NCBI RefSeq assembly: GCF_001276715.1
Contig: NZ_LIUQ01000060.1
Span: forward strand, 1 to 39,802
Length of the DNA: 39,802 bases
From: Planktothricoides sp. SR001
GTDB taxonomy: Bacteria; Cyanobacteriota; Cyanobacteriia; Cyanobacteriales; Laspinemataceae
Direction of reading: 5' to 3'
The position numbers were made by a program, and so were the translations under genes. Shown piece after piece: positions 26,767-33,663 of this stretch. Within the stretch, counting starts at the first letter, position 1. Each line of letters opens with the position of its first letter. The notes beneath the pieces are model-generated. The model was not told where the DNA came from, ran no database searches, and saw only the letters and a program-made list of their open reading frames with translations.

Positions 26767-26936
26767 TCATTAGTTATTAGTTATTAGTTATTGGTTATTA
26801 GTTATTTGTTGTTTGTCTAATGACTAATGAGCAAACAACCAACAACAACTAACAACCAAAGAATCCCTACCCAACAACCAACAACAACCAACAACTAACA
26901 ACCAAAGAATCCCTACCCAACAACCAACACATAACA
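26764..26936. repeat. Heptamer inverted array with two GAATCCCTACCC copies
   Basis: TTAGTCATTAG (26764-26774) is matched by CTAATGACTAA (about 26818-26828). TTAGTTA-type heptamers lie between, and AACAACC-type heptamers follow to 26936, with GAATCCCTACCC at 26861-26872 and 26909-26918. It separates convergent rnz and the hypothetical gene at 26940. Confidence 0.8.
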
Positions 26937-26939
26937 AAT

Positions 26940-27449
26940 TCACCCGTGGTTTGATTGACAACGGGGTAAATTGAGCGGAATAGGTGGCTCCAGATGGACA
27001 GGTTGAGCATCGGAATTAGGCGGAATTTCCGGAGCATATCGCCGTAACAGCCGATGACGAATCGAACTCAGATGCGCCGTGGAATCTACGGGACTGCGTG
27101 GGTGAGGTAAGTCTGGGTTTGGCCAACTCGGTAAGTCAAAGCAGGGACAACTATTTGGCGGCATTCCCAGAGTCCGCAGTGGAATTGGCATGACGCAACG
27201 ACAACAGAGGATGACGTCCCATTCTGGGGTCAGTAGTTCAGCGATGGTTTCGTTCGTACCTTCCAGATAACAGTCTCCAGAGTCAGGGGAAAGGATTTTT
27301 TGCCAACAGTCTTCGCACTCCTGAGAGTAGCGATCGCCAACGATAATTGTTTTTGGTAGTAATTTTTGCTCACCGTTGCGAATCACAACTTTTTTTCCCA
27401 GTTGCCACCAATATGCAATGTATTGTTTGACTTGATCTTGTGATGCCAT
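26940..27449 (-). CDS. Cysteine-rich conserved hypothetical protein
   Basis: I do not recognise a named family. From ATG 27449 (MASQDQVKQYIAYWWQLGKKVV) it is 169 residues; a start at 27494 would add 15. The first half looks folded: an amphipathic helix, then VVIRNGEQKLLPKTIIVGDRYSQECEDCWQKIL. A cysteine-rich middle follows (CYLEGTNETIAELL, then ILCCRCVMPIPLRTLGMPPNSCPCFDLPSWP), which might bind a metal, and a proline-rich, probably disordered tail. The CxxC and CCRC/CPC groupings are the notable feature. It resembles proteins I associate with cyanobacteria only, but I cannot confirm this. It is flanked by a heptamer array downstream and a repeat-bearing AT-rich region upstream. Confidence 0.75.
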   Translation of the reverse strand: MASQDQVKQYIAYWWQLGKKVVIRNGEQKLLPKTIIVGDRYSQECEDCWQKILSPDSGDCYLEGTNETIAELLTPEWDVILCCRCVMPIPLRTLGMPPNSCPCFDLPSWPNPDLPHPRSPVDSTAHLSSIRHRLLRRYAPEIPPNSDAQPVHLEPPIPLNLPRCQSNHG

Positions 27450-27823
27450 AATCTTTACTTTTGCGGATATCAACGCAAAAGATAATTTCTCCATGAATTG
27501 TTAAGAAAATATAAAATTTTTTTGATTTCGCAATCTGGTCAAATTTACCACATCTTTTTAGTATCTATATCCTAACTTATTTATGTTGCCGGTGTTGATT
27601 GGCTCAAGTATAAACAACATTTAATTTTAATAAATTATACTCAAAAAAACTTTAATTATATTCAGAAAATCAAATAGAATCGATAAGGTTGATTATTTAA
27701 TTTTTTAAAAACCATGCAATTTAAATATTTTAAATATTCTCAAAAACCGGTTTTTTTAACCAAGCTATCGGTACGAAGCATAAATTTTCGCAGAAACCCG
27801 GTTTCTTGTTCTGGCTCATTTTT
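27450..27823. other. AT-rich intergenic region upstream of the hypothetical gene
   Basis: About 370 bp, very AT-rich, with no supported gene. It holds a 65-bp interspersed element at 27742-27806 near the cobU stop, and presumably the promoter of the minus-strand hypothetical gene. Confidence 0.6.
27742..27806 (-). mobile_element. 65-bp MITE-like element, intergenic copy
   Basis: Its reverse complement matches 32872-32936 inside pxcA at 59 of 65 positions by my alignment, with the same length. One end is the palindrome-like AGAAACCGGGTTTCT, and the other is a degenerate version (AAAAACCGGTTTTT). The conserved core contains TTCGTACCGATAGCTTGGTT. It has no coding capacity, so mobility would require a protein supplied elsewhere. 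Confidence 0.75.
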
Positions 27824-28390
27824 TTACTTGCTCCCCAGGCTTTTTTCCCCATTTGACAACGGAACACCAAGTTGGCTGAGGTTTAATGCATGACCACCTG
27901 TAACGAGATAAACCGGATTAGCTAAAGAACCTAAATGACGGATCAGACCACCGAGGCGATCGCGAAAAGTCCGACCTAACGGATAGGCTGGCACCACGCC
28001 CCAACCTGTTTCTTCCCCGACAAAAATCACCTGAGAATGGCCACGAGTTAGACAACTGAGTAACTCTTGTTCCGCCTTTTGCCATTGACTATCATCTATT
28101 TCTAACAAATTCGCCACCCAAGTCCCCAAAGAATCCACCAGCAAACAATGATTTCCCGAGGCGTGCGAAATCGTTGCGGCTAAATTTACCGGCACCTCCA
28201 GGGTTGTCCAGTCCAAATTTTCTCGCCGCTTTTGATGTTGGGCAATTCGCGCCACCCACTCTGGATCTGTTTTGTCAACTACCCCCGTAGCCACATAGAT
28301 CACCGATTTCTGACTTTGGATGGCCAAATTCTCTGCCCATTCACTTTTACCCGATCGCGCTGGCCCTGTCACTAAAATAATCTGGTTCAT
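27824..28390 (-). CDS. cobU: Adenosylcobinamide kinase / adenosylcobinamide-phosphate guanylyltransferase
   Basis: A 188-residue CobU/CobP, which phosphorylates adenosylcobinamide and transfers GMP to it in the nucleotide-loop step of cobalamin synthesis. It shows the P-loop GPARSGKS (9-16), RIAQHQKRR (H52, near the guanylylated histidine), LLVDSLGTWVANLL, and GEETGWGVVPAYPLGRTFRDRLG. All are typical, and the length is normal. No other cobalamin genes or cobalamin riboswitch are in the window. It is divergent from the glycosyltransferase cluster across a repeat field. Confidence 0.96.
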   Translation of the reverse strand: MNQIILVTGPARSGKSEWAENLAIQSQKSVIYVATGVVDKTDPEWVARIAQHQKRRENLDWTTLEVPVNLAATISHASGNHCLLVDSLGTWVANLLEIDDSQWQKAEQELLSCLTRGHSQVIFVGEETGWGVVPAYPLGRTFRDRLGGLIRHLGSLANPVYLVTGGHALNLSQLGVPLSNGEKSLGSK

Positions 28391-29168
28391 GGTTGTTGGT
28401 TGTTGGTTGTTGGGTAGGGATTCTGTGGGTAGGGATTCTTTGGTTGGGGAACGGGGAACAGTTATCGGGCAACGGGGAAATTTATAAGTGAAAAGTTAAA
28501 AGTTAAAACTTAAAAGTTAAAACTTAAAAGTTAAAACTTAAAAGTTAAAAGTTAAAAGTTAAAAGTTAAAAGTTAAAAGTTAAAAGTTAAAAGTCGTAGG
28601 GGCTTTCTGGCCATATAGCCTGACGGCATGGGCTTCGCAAGGACGCCCGTACAAGTGAAAAGTCGTAGGGGCTTTCTGGCCATTCGCCCGTACAAAAGAA
28701 GTATCACTCTTTACTATTCACTATTCACTATTCACTATTCACTATTCACTATTCACTATTCACTATTCACTATTCACGCTCTCCTGAAGCTCCTCTGCTC
28801 CTCTGCTTCCCTGTTCCCTGTTCCCTATTCCCTGTTCCCTGTTCCCTGTTCCCTGTTCACTATTCACTATTCACTCTCTCCTGAAGCTCCTCTGCTTCCC
28901 TGTTCCCTGTTCCCTATTCCCTGTTCCCTGTTCGCTGTTCACTATTCACTATTCACGCTCTCCTGAAGCTCCTCTGCTTCCCTGTTCCCTGTTCCCTGTT
29001 CCCTGTTCCCTGTTCCCTGTTCACTATTCACTATTCACTACACCCTCTCTTCCCCCGCCCCAGAAGCCCCCAGAAGCCCCCAGAAGCCCCCAGAAGCTTC
29101 CCAAACCCCAAGCCGATCGCGATAAAATGATCAGTGGCAAAAGCAATTGGGCAAAAGAGATTACCTAA
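28391..29168. repeat. Composite repeat field (multiple heptamer families)
   Basis: Nearly 800 bp of repeats between divergent genes. In order: GGTTGTT heptamers with two GGGTAGGGATTCT copies (28412-28439); AAAAGTT-type heptamers (about 28488-28593); two copies of a GTAGGGGCTTTCTGGCCAT element (near 28596 and 28666); CACTATT heptamers (about 28708-28765); then three rounds of a composite made of CTCCTGAAGCTCCTCTGC followed by CCTGTTC and CACTATT heptamers (to about 29040); and finally a 10-bp CCCCAGAAGC array (about 29060-29097). The apparent open frame at 28628-28966 is an artefact of the 7-bp period. The glycosyltransferase promoter is probably in the last 70 bp. Confidence 0.9.
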
Positions 29169-30104
29169 ATGACCAATCTAAAAGTGTCTGCGATTATTTG
29201 CACTTATAACCGAGAACAGTATCTCGGTGCAGCCATAGACAGTTTGCTGGGGCAAGAGTTTACCGACTTTGAGGTGTTGGTGGTGGATAATGCATCGAGC
29301 GATCGCACGAAACAAATCGTCGAACAACGTCTAAGCAACCCACAACTCAAATATATCTATGAATCCAACATCGGTCTATCCGTCGCTCGTAACACAGGGG
29401 CCCAAGCTGCCCAAGGAGAAATATTAGCGTATCTTGATGATGATGCGGTAGCCAGTCCCACCTGGTTACAAATCTTATATTCTGCTTATCAAGAAAATGC
29501 AAAATTGGTTATCGCTGGAGGAAAGGTGACACTATTATGGCCGCCTGGGGTAGAAAAGCCCAACTGGTTATCCCCAGAACTGGCTGGCAATTTAGGAGCT
29601 TACGACCTAGGAGGCCAGGTAGTCTATATCGATCGACCGGGACTCACTCCTAGAGGCTTAAATTATTCCATTCGCCGGTCATTTTTAGCCGAAATCGGCG
29701 GATTTAACGTCAATCTGGGACGAATTGGCAAAAAATTATTATCCAATGAAGAATTATATGTCACCGAACTTGCCTTAAAATTGGGGAAGCAGGTGGCCTA
29801 CCTTCCCGATGCCTTAGTTGCTCACAATGTCGCCCCGGAACGCCTAAAAAAATCTTGGTTTTGGCAGCGTAGTTGGTGGCAAGGAGTCAGTGAATGTTAT
29901 CGAGATTATGAGAGCGATATTGCTGGCTTCGATCAGCTTAACCGAGGAGGCGAACGACTGATTCGCGGACTCTACAAAACCTTAAAATTTTGGCAAGACC
30001 CCGCTAAACGCTTTGATAATTTAGTATATAGTTATGGTCAAATTGGTTATTTAACCACCGCGATCAAAGGAGGACTGAACTTTTCTCGAAAAAACTCCCA
30101 GTGA
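29169..30104 (+). CDS. Family 2 glycosyltransferase
   Basis: A 311-residue GT-A fold inverting glycosyltransferase. The N-terminal nucleotide-sugar domain has SAIICTYNREQYLGAAIDSLLGQ, VVDNASSDRT and the metal-binding YLDDDAV (D90-D92). The acceptor half includes GLNYSIRRSFLAEIGGFN and NEELYVTEL, where an ED/EE-type catalytic acid is expected. No membrane spans, so it works at the cytoplasmic face. It probably builds an exopolysaccharide or glycan repeat unit together with the next two genes on the same strand, though a 190-bp gap separates it from them. Donor and acceptor sugars cannot be told. Confidence 0.93.
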   Translation: MTNLKVSAIICTYNREQYLGAAIDSLLGQEFTDFEVLVVDNASSDRTKQIVEQRLSNPQLKYIYESNIGLSVARNTGAQAAQGEILAYLDDDAVASPTWLQILYSAYQENAKLVIAGGKVTLLWPPGVEKPNWLSPELAGNLGAYDLGGQVVYIDRPGLTPRGLNYSIRRSFLAEIGGFNVNLGRIGKKLLSNEELYVTELALKLGKQVAYLPDALVAHNVAPERLKKSWFWQRSWWQGVSECYRDYESDIAGFDQLNRGGERLIRGLYKTLKFWQDPAKRFDNLVYSYGQIGYLTTAIKGGLNFSRKNSQ

Positions 30105-30296
30105 ACCTCCCCCGTTCAATTCACCAACTGCCGATTAACAAAAACTATCATCATCAGAAAATAGAGCTAATTTATTAATGCCAATAATTTTTTAACGAAT
30201 TTTAACAAGCCTTAATAAGTCTGATATTACCTCTGATATTAAATCTGAGATAAAAATATTAAATCTGTTCACTGAGGTTGTTTTCTCTCGACTATT

Positions 30297-31226
30297 ATGA
30301 CATTAACACCATCAAAAGTTCCGGTTTCAGTCTTAATTCCTGGTAAAAACGAAGAATACAACCTACCAGCTTGCCTGGAAAGTTTAAAGCCAGCGGATGA
30401 AATATTTTTGGTCGATTCCCAAAGTAGCGATCGCAGCCAAGAAATTGCCGAAAGCTACGGGGCAAAAGTCGTTCAATTCCACTTTAATGGTTTCTGGCCA
30501 AAAAAGAAAAATTGGTCTCTAGAAAACCTACCTTTTCGCAACGAATGGGTCTTAATTGTTGACTGTGACGAACGCATTCCCCCGGAACTTTGGCAAGAAA
30601 TTGCCCAAGTCATCCAAAACTCCGACTGCAACGGTTACTATCTGAATCGGAAAGTCTTATTTCTGGGAAAATGGATTCGTCACGGTGGTAAATATCCTGA
30701 TTGGAATCTGCGACTATTTAAACATAAAAAAGGTCGCTATGAAAATCTGGGAACTGAAGGAGTTCGTAACACGGGGGACAACGAAGTCCATGAGCACGTG
30801 ATCTTATCCGGTCAAGTCGGCTACCTAAACCATGACATGATTCACGAAGATTTCCGGGATATCTATCAATGGCTGGAACGTCACAATCGTTACTCCAATT
30901 GGGAAGCCAAAGTTTATTACAATGTGCTGCACGGAGAAGCACAAAATGAAAGCATCGGCGCTAATTTTTTCGGGGACGCGGTGCAGCGGAAACGCTTTCT
31001 CAAAAAACTCTGGGTCAGACTACCTTTTAAACCCACTTTACGGTTCATCTTATTTTACTTTATTCAACTCGGCTTCCTCGATGGCAAAGCGGGCTATATC
31101 TATGCACGCTTACTCAGTCAATATGAATATCAGATTGGCGTCAAACTGTATGAACTGATCAAATTTGGGGGGCAATTAAATCGCCCACAACTAACCCCGA
31201 ATAATTCACCCACCGATGCCCAATGA
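30297..31226 (+). CDS. Family 2 glycosyltransferase (WaaE/KdtX-like)
   Basis: A 309-residue GT-A enzyme of a different subgroup from its neighbour: SVLIPGKNEEYNLPACLESLKPADEIFLVDSQSSDRS, then the metal-binding VDCDER (D89, D91). WNLRLFKHKKGRYE and the VHEHVILSGQVGYLNHDMIHEDFRDI region resemble the WaaE/KdtX LPS-core family. A hydrophobic C-terminal segment (about 245-275) may bind the membrane. The last four bases overlap the acetyltransferase start (ATGA), so the two are translationally coupled. Likely role: adding a sugar to a lipid-linked surface glycan; specificity is unknown. Confidence 0.93.
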   Translation: MTLTPSKVPVSVLIPGKNEEYNLPACLESLKPADEIFLVDSQSSDRSQEIAESYGAKVVQFHFNGFWPKKKNWSLENLPFRNEWVLIVDCDERIPPELWQEIAQVIQNSDCNGYYLNRKVLFLGKWIRHGGKYPDWNLRLFKHKKGRYENLGTEGVRNTGDNEVHEHVILSGQVGYLNHDMIHEDFRDIYQWLERHNRYSNWEAKVYYNVLHGEAQNESIGANFFGDAVQRKRFLKKLWVRLPFKPTLRFILFYFIQLGFLDGKAGYIYARLLSQYEYQIGVKLYELIKFGGQLNRPQLTPNNSPTDAQ

Positions 31227-31810
31227 ACAAAAATCCTGATTCTCCCCTGTTACATTTACCGCCAATGGTGGACTTACGCCAGTACGATCAATCTTGGTTT
31301 GACCGAGGTCGTCCAGGATTGTTTATTTTATTTTGGTGGTTCGTTCAGGCGATCGCATTCCCCCTCACTCCCCAGCCGTTACATAATGTCCGCCGATTTA
31401 TATTGCGACTGTTTGGGGCGAAAATTGGTCGGGGAGTGCAAATTCGACCCACAGCCCGATTTACCTATCCTTGGAAAATCGAAATCGGTGACTATACCTG
31501 GATTGGTGATGACGTGGTTTTATATAGTCTCGATCGCATCTATATCGGCGAACACTGTGTTATTTCTCAAAAAACCTACCTTTGCACCGGCAGTCACGAT
31601 CCCCAGCACCCCGCCTTTGGTCTAGTTACCCAACCGATTATGATTGGCAATGGCGCTTGGATCGCCGCCGACTGCTTTATTGCCCCAGGGGTGAAAATTG
31701 GGGCCAATGCCCTGATTGGCACTCGCAGCAGCGTGTTCAAAAATATGCCAGAGGGTCAAGTTTGTTTTGGCAGTCCTTGTCTGCCACGGTATCCGCGAGT
31801 CAGGATTTAA
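31223..31810 (+). CDS. WcaF-like left-handed beta-helix acetyltransferase
   Basis: A 195-residue acyltransferase of the colanic-acid WcaF type. A hydrophobic N-terminal segment (32-48) precedes the hexapeptide-repeat coil (IGRGVQIRPTARFTYPWKIEIGDYTWIG and later IGNGAWIAADCFIAPGVKIGANALIG). The likely catalytic histidine is H125 in CTGSHDPQHP. Such enzymes transfer acetyl groups from acetyl-CoA to exopolysaccharide sugars. It starts inside the stop of the upstream glycosyltransferase. A relation to the acetyltransferase of hormogonium polysaccharide synthesis (HpsU) is possible but unproven. Confidence 0.92.
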   Translation: MNKNPDSPLLHLPPMVDLRQYDQSWFDRGRPGLFILFWWFVQAIAFPLTPQPLHNVRRFILRLFGAKIGRGVQIRPTARFTYPWKIEIGDYTWIGDDVVLYSLDRIYIGEHCVISQKTYLCTGSHDPQHPAFGLVTQPIMIGNGAWIAADCFIAPGVKIGANALIGTRSSVFKNMPEGQVCFGSPCLPRYPRVRI

Positions 31811-31827
31811 TCTGAGAATACCGTAGG

Positions 31828-31896
31828 GTGTGTTAGGCGCGGAAATGAGATTTTTATCCCTGTAAACTAACCGAAAATCCCGCGCCGTAACGCACC
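31828..31896. terminator. Inverted repeat between convergent acetyltransferase and pxcA
   Basis: GGTGTGTTAGGCGCGG near 31827-31842 is complementary, with two irregularities, to CCGCGCCGTAACGCACC (31880-31896). The GTAACGCACC element recurs widely in cyanobacterial intergenic DNA. It lies after the acetyltransferase stop and probably ends that transcript. Confidence 0.55.
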
Positions 31897-31907
31897 ATAA
31901 ACCACTT

Positions 31908-32009
31908 TGTTATTCATTCATATTCTTATAAGTCGCCACCGCCGAGGGTGAGGTGCGATGTTATTCATTCATATTCTTATAAGTCGCCACCGCCGAGGGT
32001 GAGATGCGA
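31908..32009. repeat. 51-bp tandem duplication at the pxcA 3' end
   Basis: 31908-31958 and 31959-32009 are the same 51-bp unit with one difference (GAGGTG versus GAGATG). The second unit holds the last codons and stop of pxcA (minus strand); the first is an extra, untranslated copy just downstream of the stop. It is a recent duplication. Confidence 0.92.
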
Positions 32010-33466
32010 TTGAGATAACGGAAGATCCAATATTTAAAGATGGTGTCTAAAATCACTGGGAAGGTGGCAATAAAGAGAAAGATGAATTCTCGACTTTCGG
32101 GAATGCCTAAATGTCGGCAAATTCCTTCTAAAATTACTTCCCAGCCGTGGGGAGAGTGGAATCCCACAAACACATCTGTAAACAAGATAATGATGAATGC
32201 TTTGGCGCTATCACTTAGGCCATATACAACTTCATCAATAAAAGATTTCAAAACCGCAATTTCCCGTTTACTGTTGGTGATGACGAGGCAAAAGGCGATC
32301 GCGGAAAAAATGTCGGCCACAATATTTTTTAACGATTCAGCACTGCGTCGATTGTATTCTTCAGCGATTTCAAAGGCTTTTATTTTGACTTGTTTCTCAA
32401 TTTCTTCTTCACTCAATTTAGTGATTTTGTTTAATAAAATTGGATTGTCTTCAGAAAATTCTTTGATTTCTGTAGCAATGAATTTTTCAAACTTGAGTTT
32501 TTCTTCAAACCGCTGTAATTCTCTAAAGGCTTCTTCTTCCATGTCCACGTTCAAAAATATCGCCGCTTGGGGTTCGATATATTTTTCATAAATTGGACTC
32601 AGCATAATTTTAGAACTCTGTTGGGTCAGCAAGGGGATGAGAATAATCAGTAAAATAAATTTCAGAGATAAGACTGTGCGAGTTTGAGATTTGCGAAAAT
32701 CTTGCACCACTTCATTTTCCGCATCGGGATCTAAGTCTCTTTTTACTCTGTCTAGAGTTCTGAGAATTGACCGAGGCAAAAAACTGGTAGTAGTGGCTAG
32801 ATTTCCCTCTTTTTTTGAGGATTTTTTTTCAAATCTAGGTTGTTTTGGATCGAGTTTGAGTTCACCAACAAAGAAACCGGGTTTCTGCGACAATTCATCC
32901 TTCGTACCGATAGCTTGGTTAAGAAACCCGGTTTCTGAAGCGGATTTTTCAGAGATGGAAAGCGTCCCTGGGGAATTAGCCCCAGGTTGACCGCCCCCGT
33001 TTAAATTTTTGAAGTCTAGCTGAAGCGGATAGACTACTTGGTCTGGCTGGTATTTGCCAATCACATCATCAATAAATTTCAGCTTTTCCAGCACTAGATT
33101 ATCGGCATCTCTCAAACCCAACGATTTGCCGTTGTTGGGATAGTCGGCAAAATATTTAATTTTCTTTTTATTGAACACTTGTTCATAAATATCAATGAAT
33201 GAGCGGCTATTTCTAAATTCCGTTAGTCTTAACTTAATAATTTCTAGGTTTCGGTCTAAATCTGCTTCAAAATGAGCATAAACACTGGTTCCATAAGCAG
33301 CGTTAACCAGAGAAATTTTATCGCCATTGAAATGTTGGTTTTCAATGGCTTGAATGGCTAAGGCTGCTTGGTAGGCAATTTCCAGCGATCGATCAGGAGT
33401 CTGGGAAAACCAATGTTCCGCAGCCGTTAAAAAGCGTTGCAATGGAGAGGACATAGACTGACTCAT
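31961..33466 (-). CDS. pxcA: PxcA/CemA proton-extrusion protein with in-frame repeat insertion
   Basis: A 501-residue member of the CemA/PxcA family (chloroplast ycf10 homologue), an inner-membrane protein needed for light-induced proton extrusion and pH homeostasis in Synechocystis. The soluble N-terminal half (1-260) is followed by hydrophobic spans at about 266-282, 383-398, 421-436 and 460-484, with the conserved FHSPHGWE at 436-443. The core appears complete. Residues 177-199 (SETGFLNQAIGTKDELSQKPGFF) are the translation of a 65-bp interspersed element inserted in the loop before the first span; the frame is preserved. The family's usual length is shorter, consistent with this and other linker expansion. 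ATG 33466 has no clear Shine-Dalgarno; a second ATG lies four codons on. Confidence 0.93.
   Translation of the reverse strand: MSQSMSSPLQRFLTAAEHWFSQTPDRSLEIAYQAALAIQAIENQHFNGDKISLVNAAYGTSVYAHFEADLDRNLEIIKLRLTEFRNSRSFIDIYEQVFNKKKIKYFADYPNNGKSLGLRDADNLVLEKLKFIDDVIGKYQPDQVVYPLQLDFKNLNGGGQPGANSPGTLSISEKSASETGFLNQAIGTKDELSQKPGFFVGELKLDPKQPRFEKKSSKKEGNLATTTSFLPRSILRTLDRVKRDLDPDAENEVVQDFRKSQTRTVLSLKFILLIILIPLLTQQSSKIMLSPIYEKYIEPQAAIFLNVDMEEEAFRELQRFEEKLKFEKFIATEIKEFSEDNPILLNKITKLSEEEIEKQVKIKAFEIAEEYNRRSAESLKNIVADIFSAIAFCLVITNSKREIAVLKSFIDEVVYGLSDSAKAFIIILFTDVFVGFHSPHGWEVILEGICRHLGIPESREFIFLFIATFPVILDTIFKYWIFRYLNRISPSAVATYKNMNE
32872..32936 (+). mobile_element. 65-bp MITE-like element inserted in pxcA
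   Basis: The same element as 27742-27806, with AGAAACCGGGTTTCT at the left end and AGAAACCCGGTTTCT at the right. Both ends are near-palindromes and complementary to each other. It is read through in the minus-strand pxcA frame without a stop, coding a polar 22-residue insert. Confidence 0.85.
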
Positions 33467-33663
33467 TTTAAAAATTTTAATTAATCAGCAATTTAGCAGA
33501 TTTCCGCTCGGTTCCGCATCAAATCGCTCCTGTCAGATTGTTTAATTAATTATAAAAAAATTATCTTGATAATTTTTCGGCCAGGGGTTCAGGCGGATCT
33601 TTTCCCGGAAAACGGCTATAGTATAGTCACGAGTGCGAAAGCGGGATAATCAGTGGTGGTGAA

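Noticed and set aside
28628-28966. 112-codon open frame on the plus strand
   Set aside because: It is the translation of CACTATT and CCTGTTC heptamers (YSLFTIH and SLFPVPC periodicity). A 7-bp repeat avoids stops by composition, so this is not evidence of a gene.
28488-29040. Possible CRISPR array in the repeat field
   Set aside because: Units are 7 bp and contiguous, with no spacers of 30-40 bp, and no cas genes are present.
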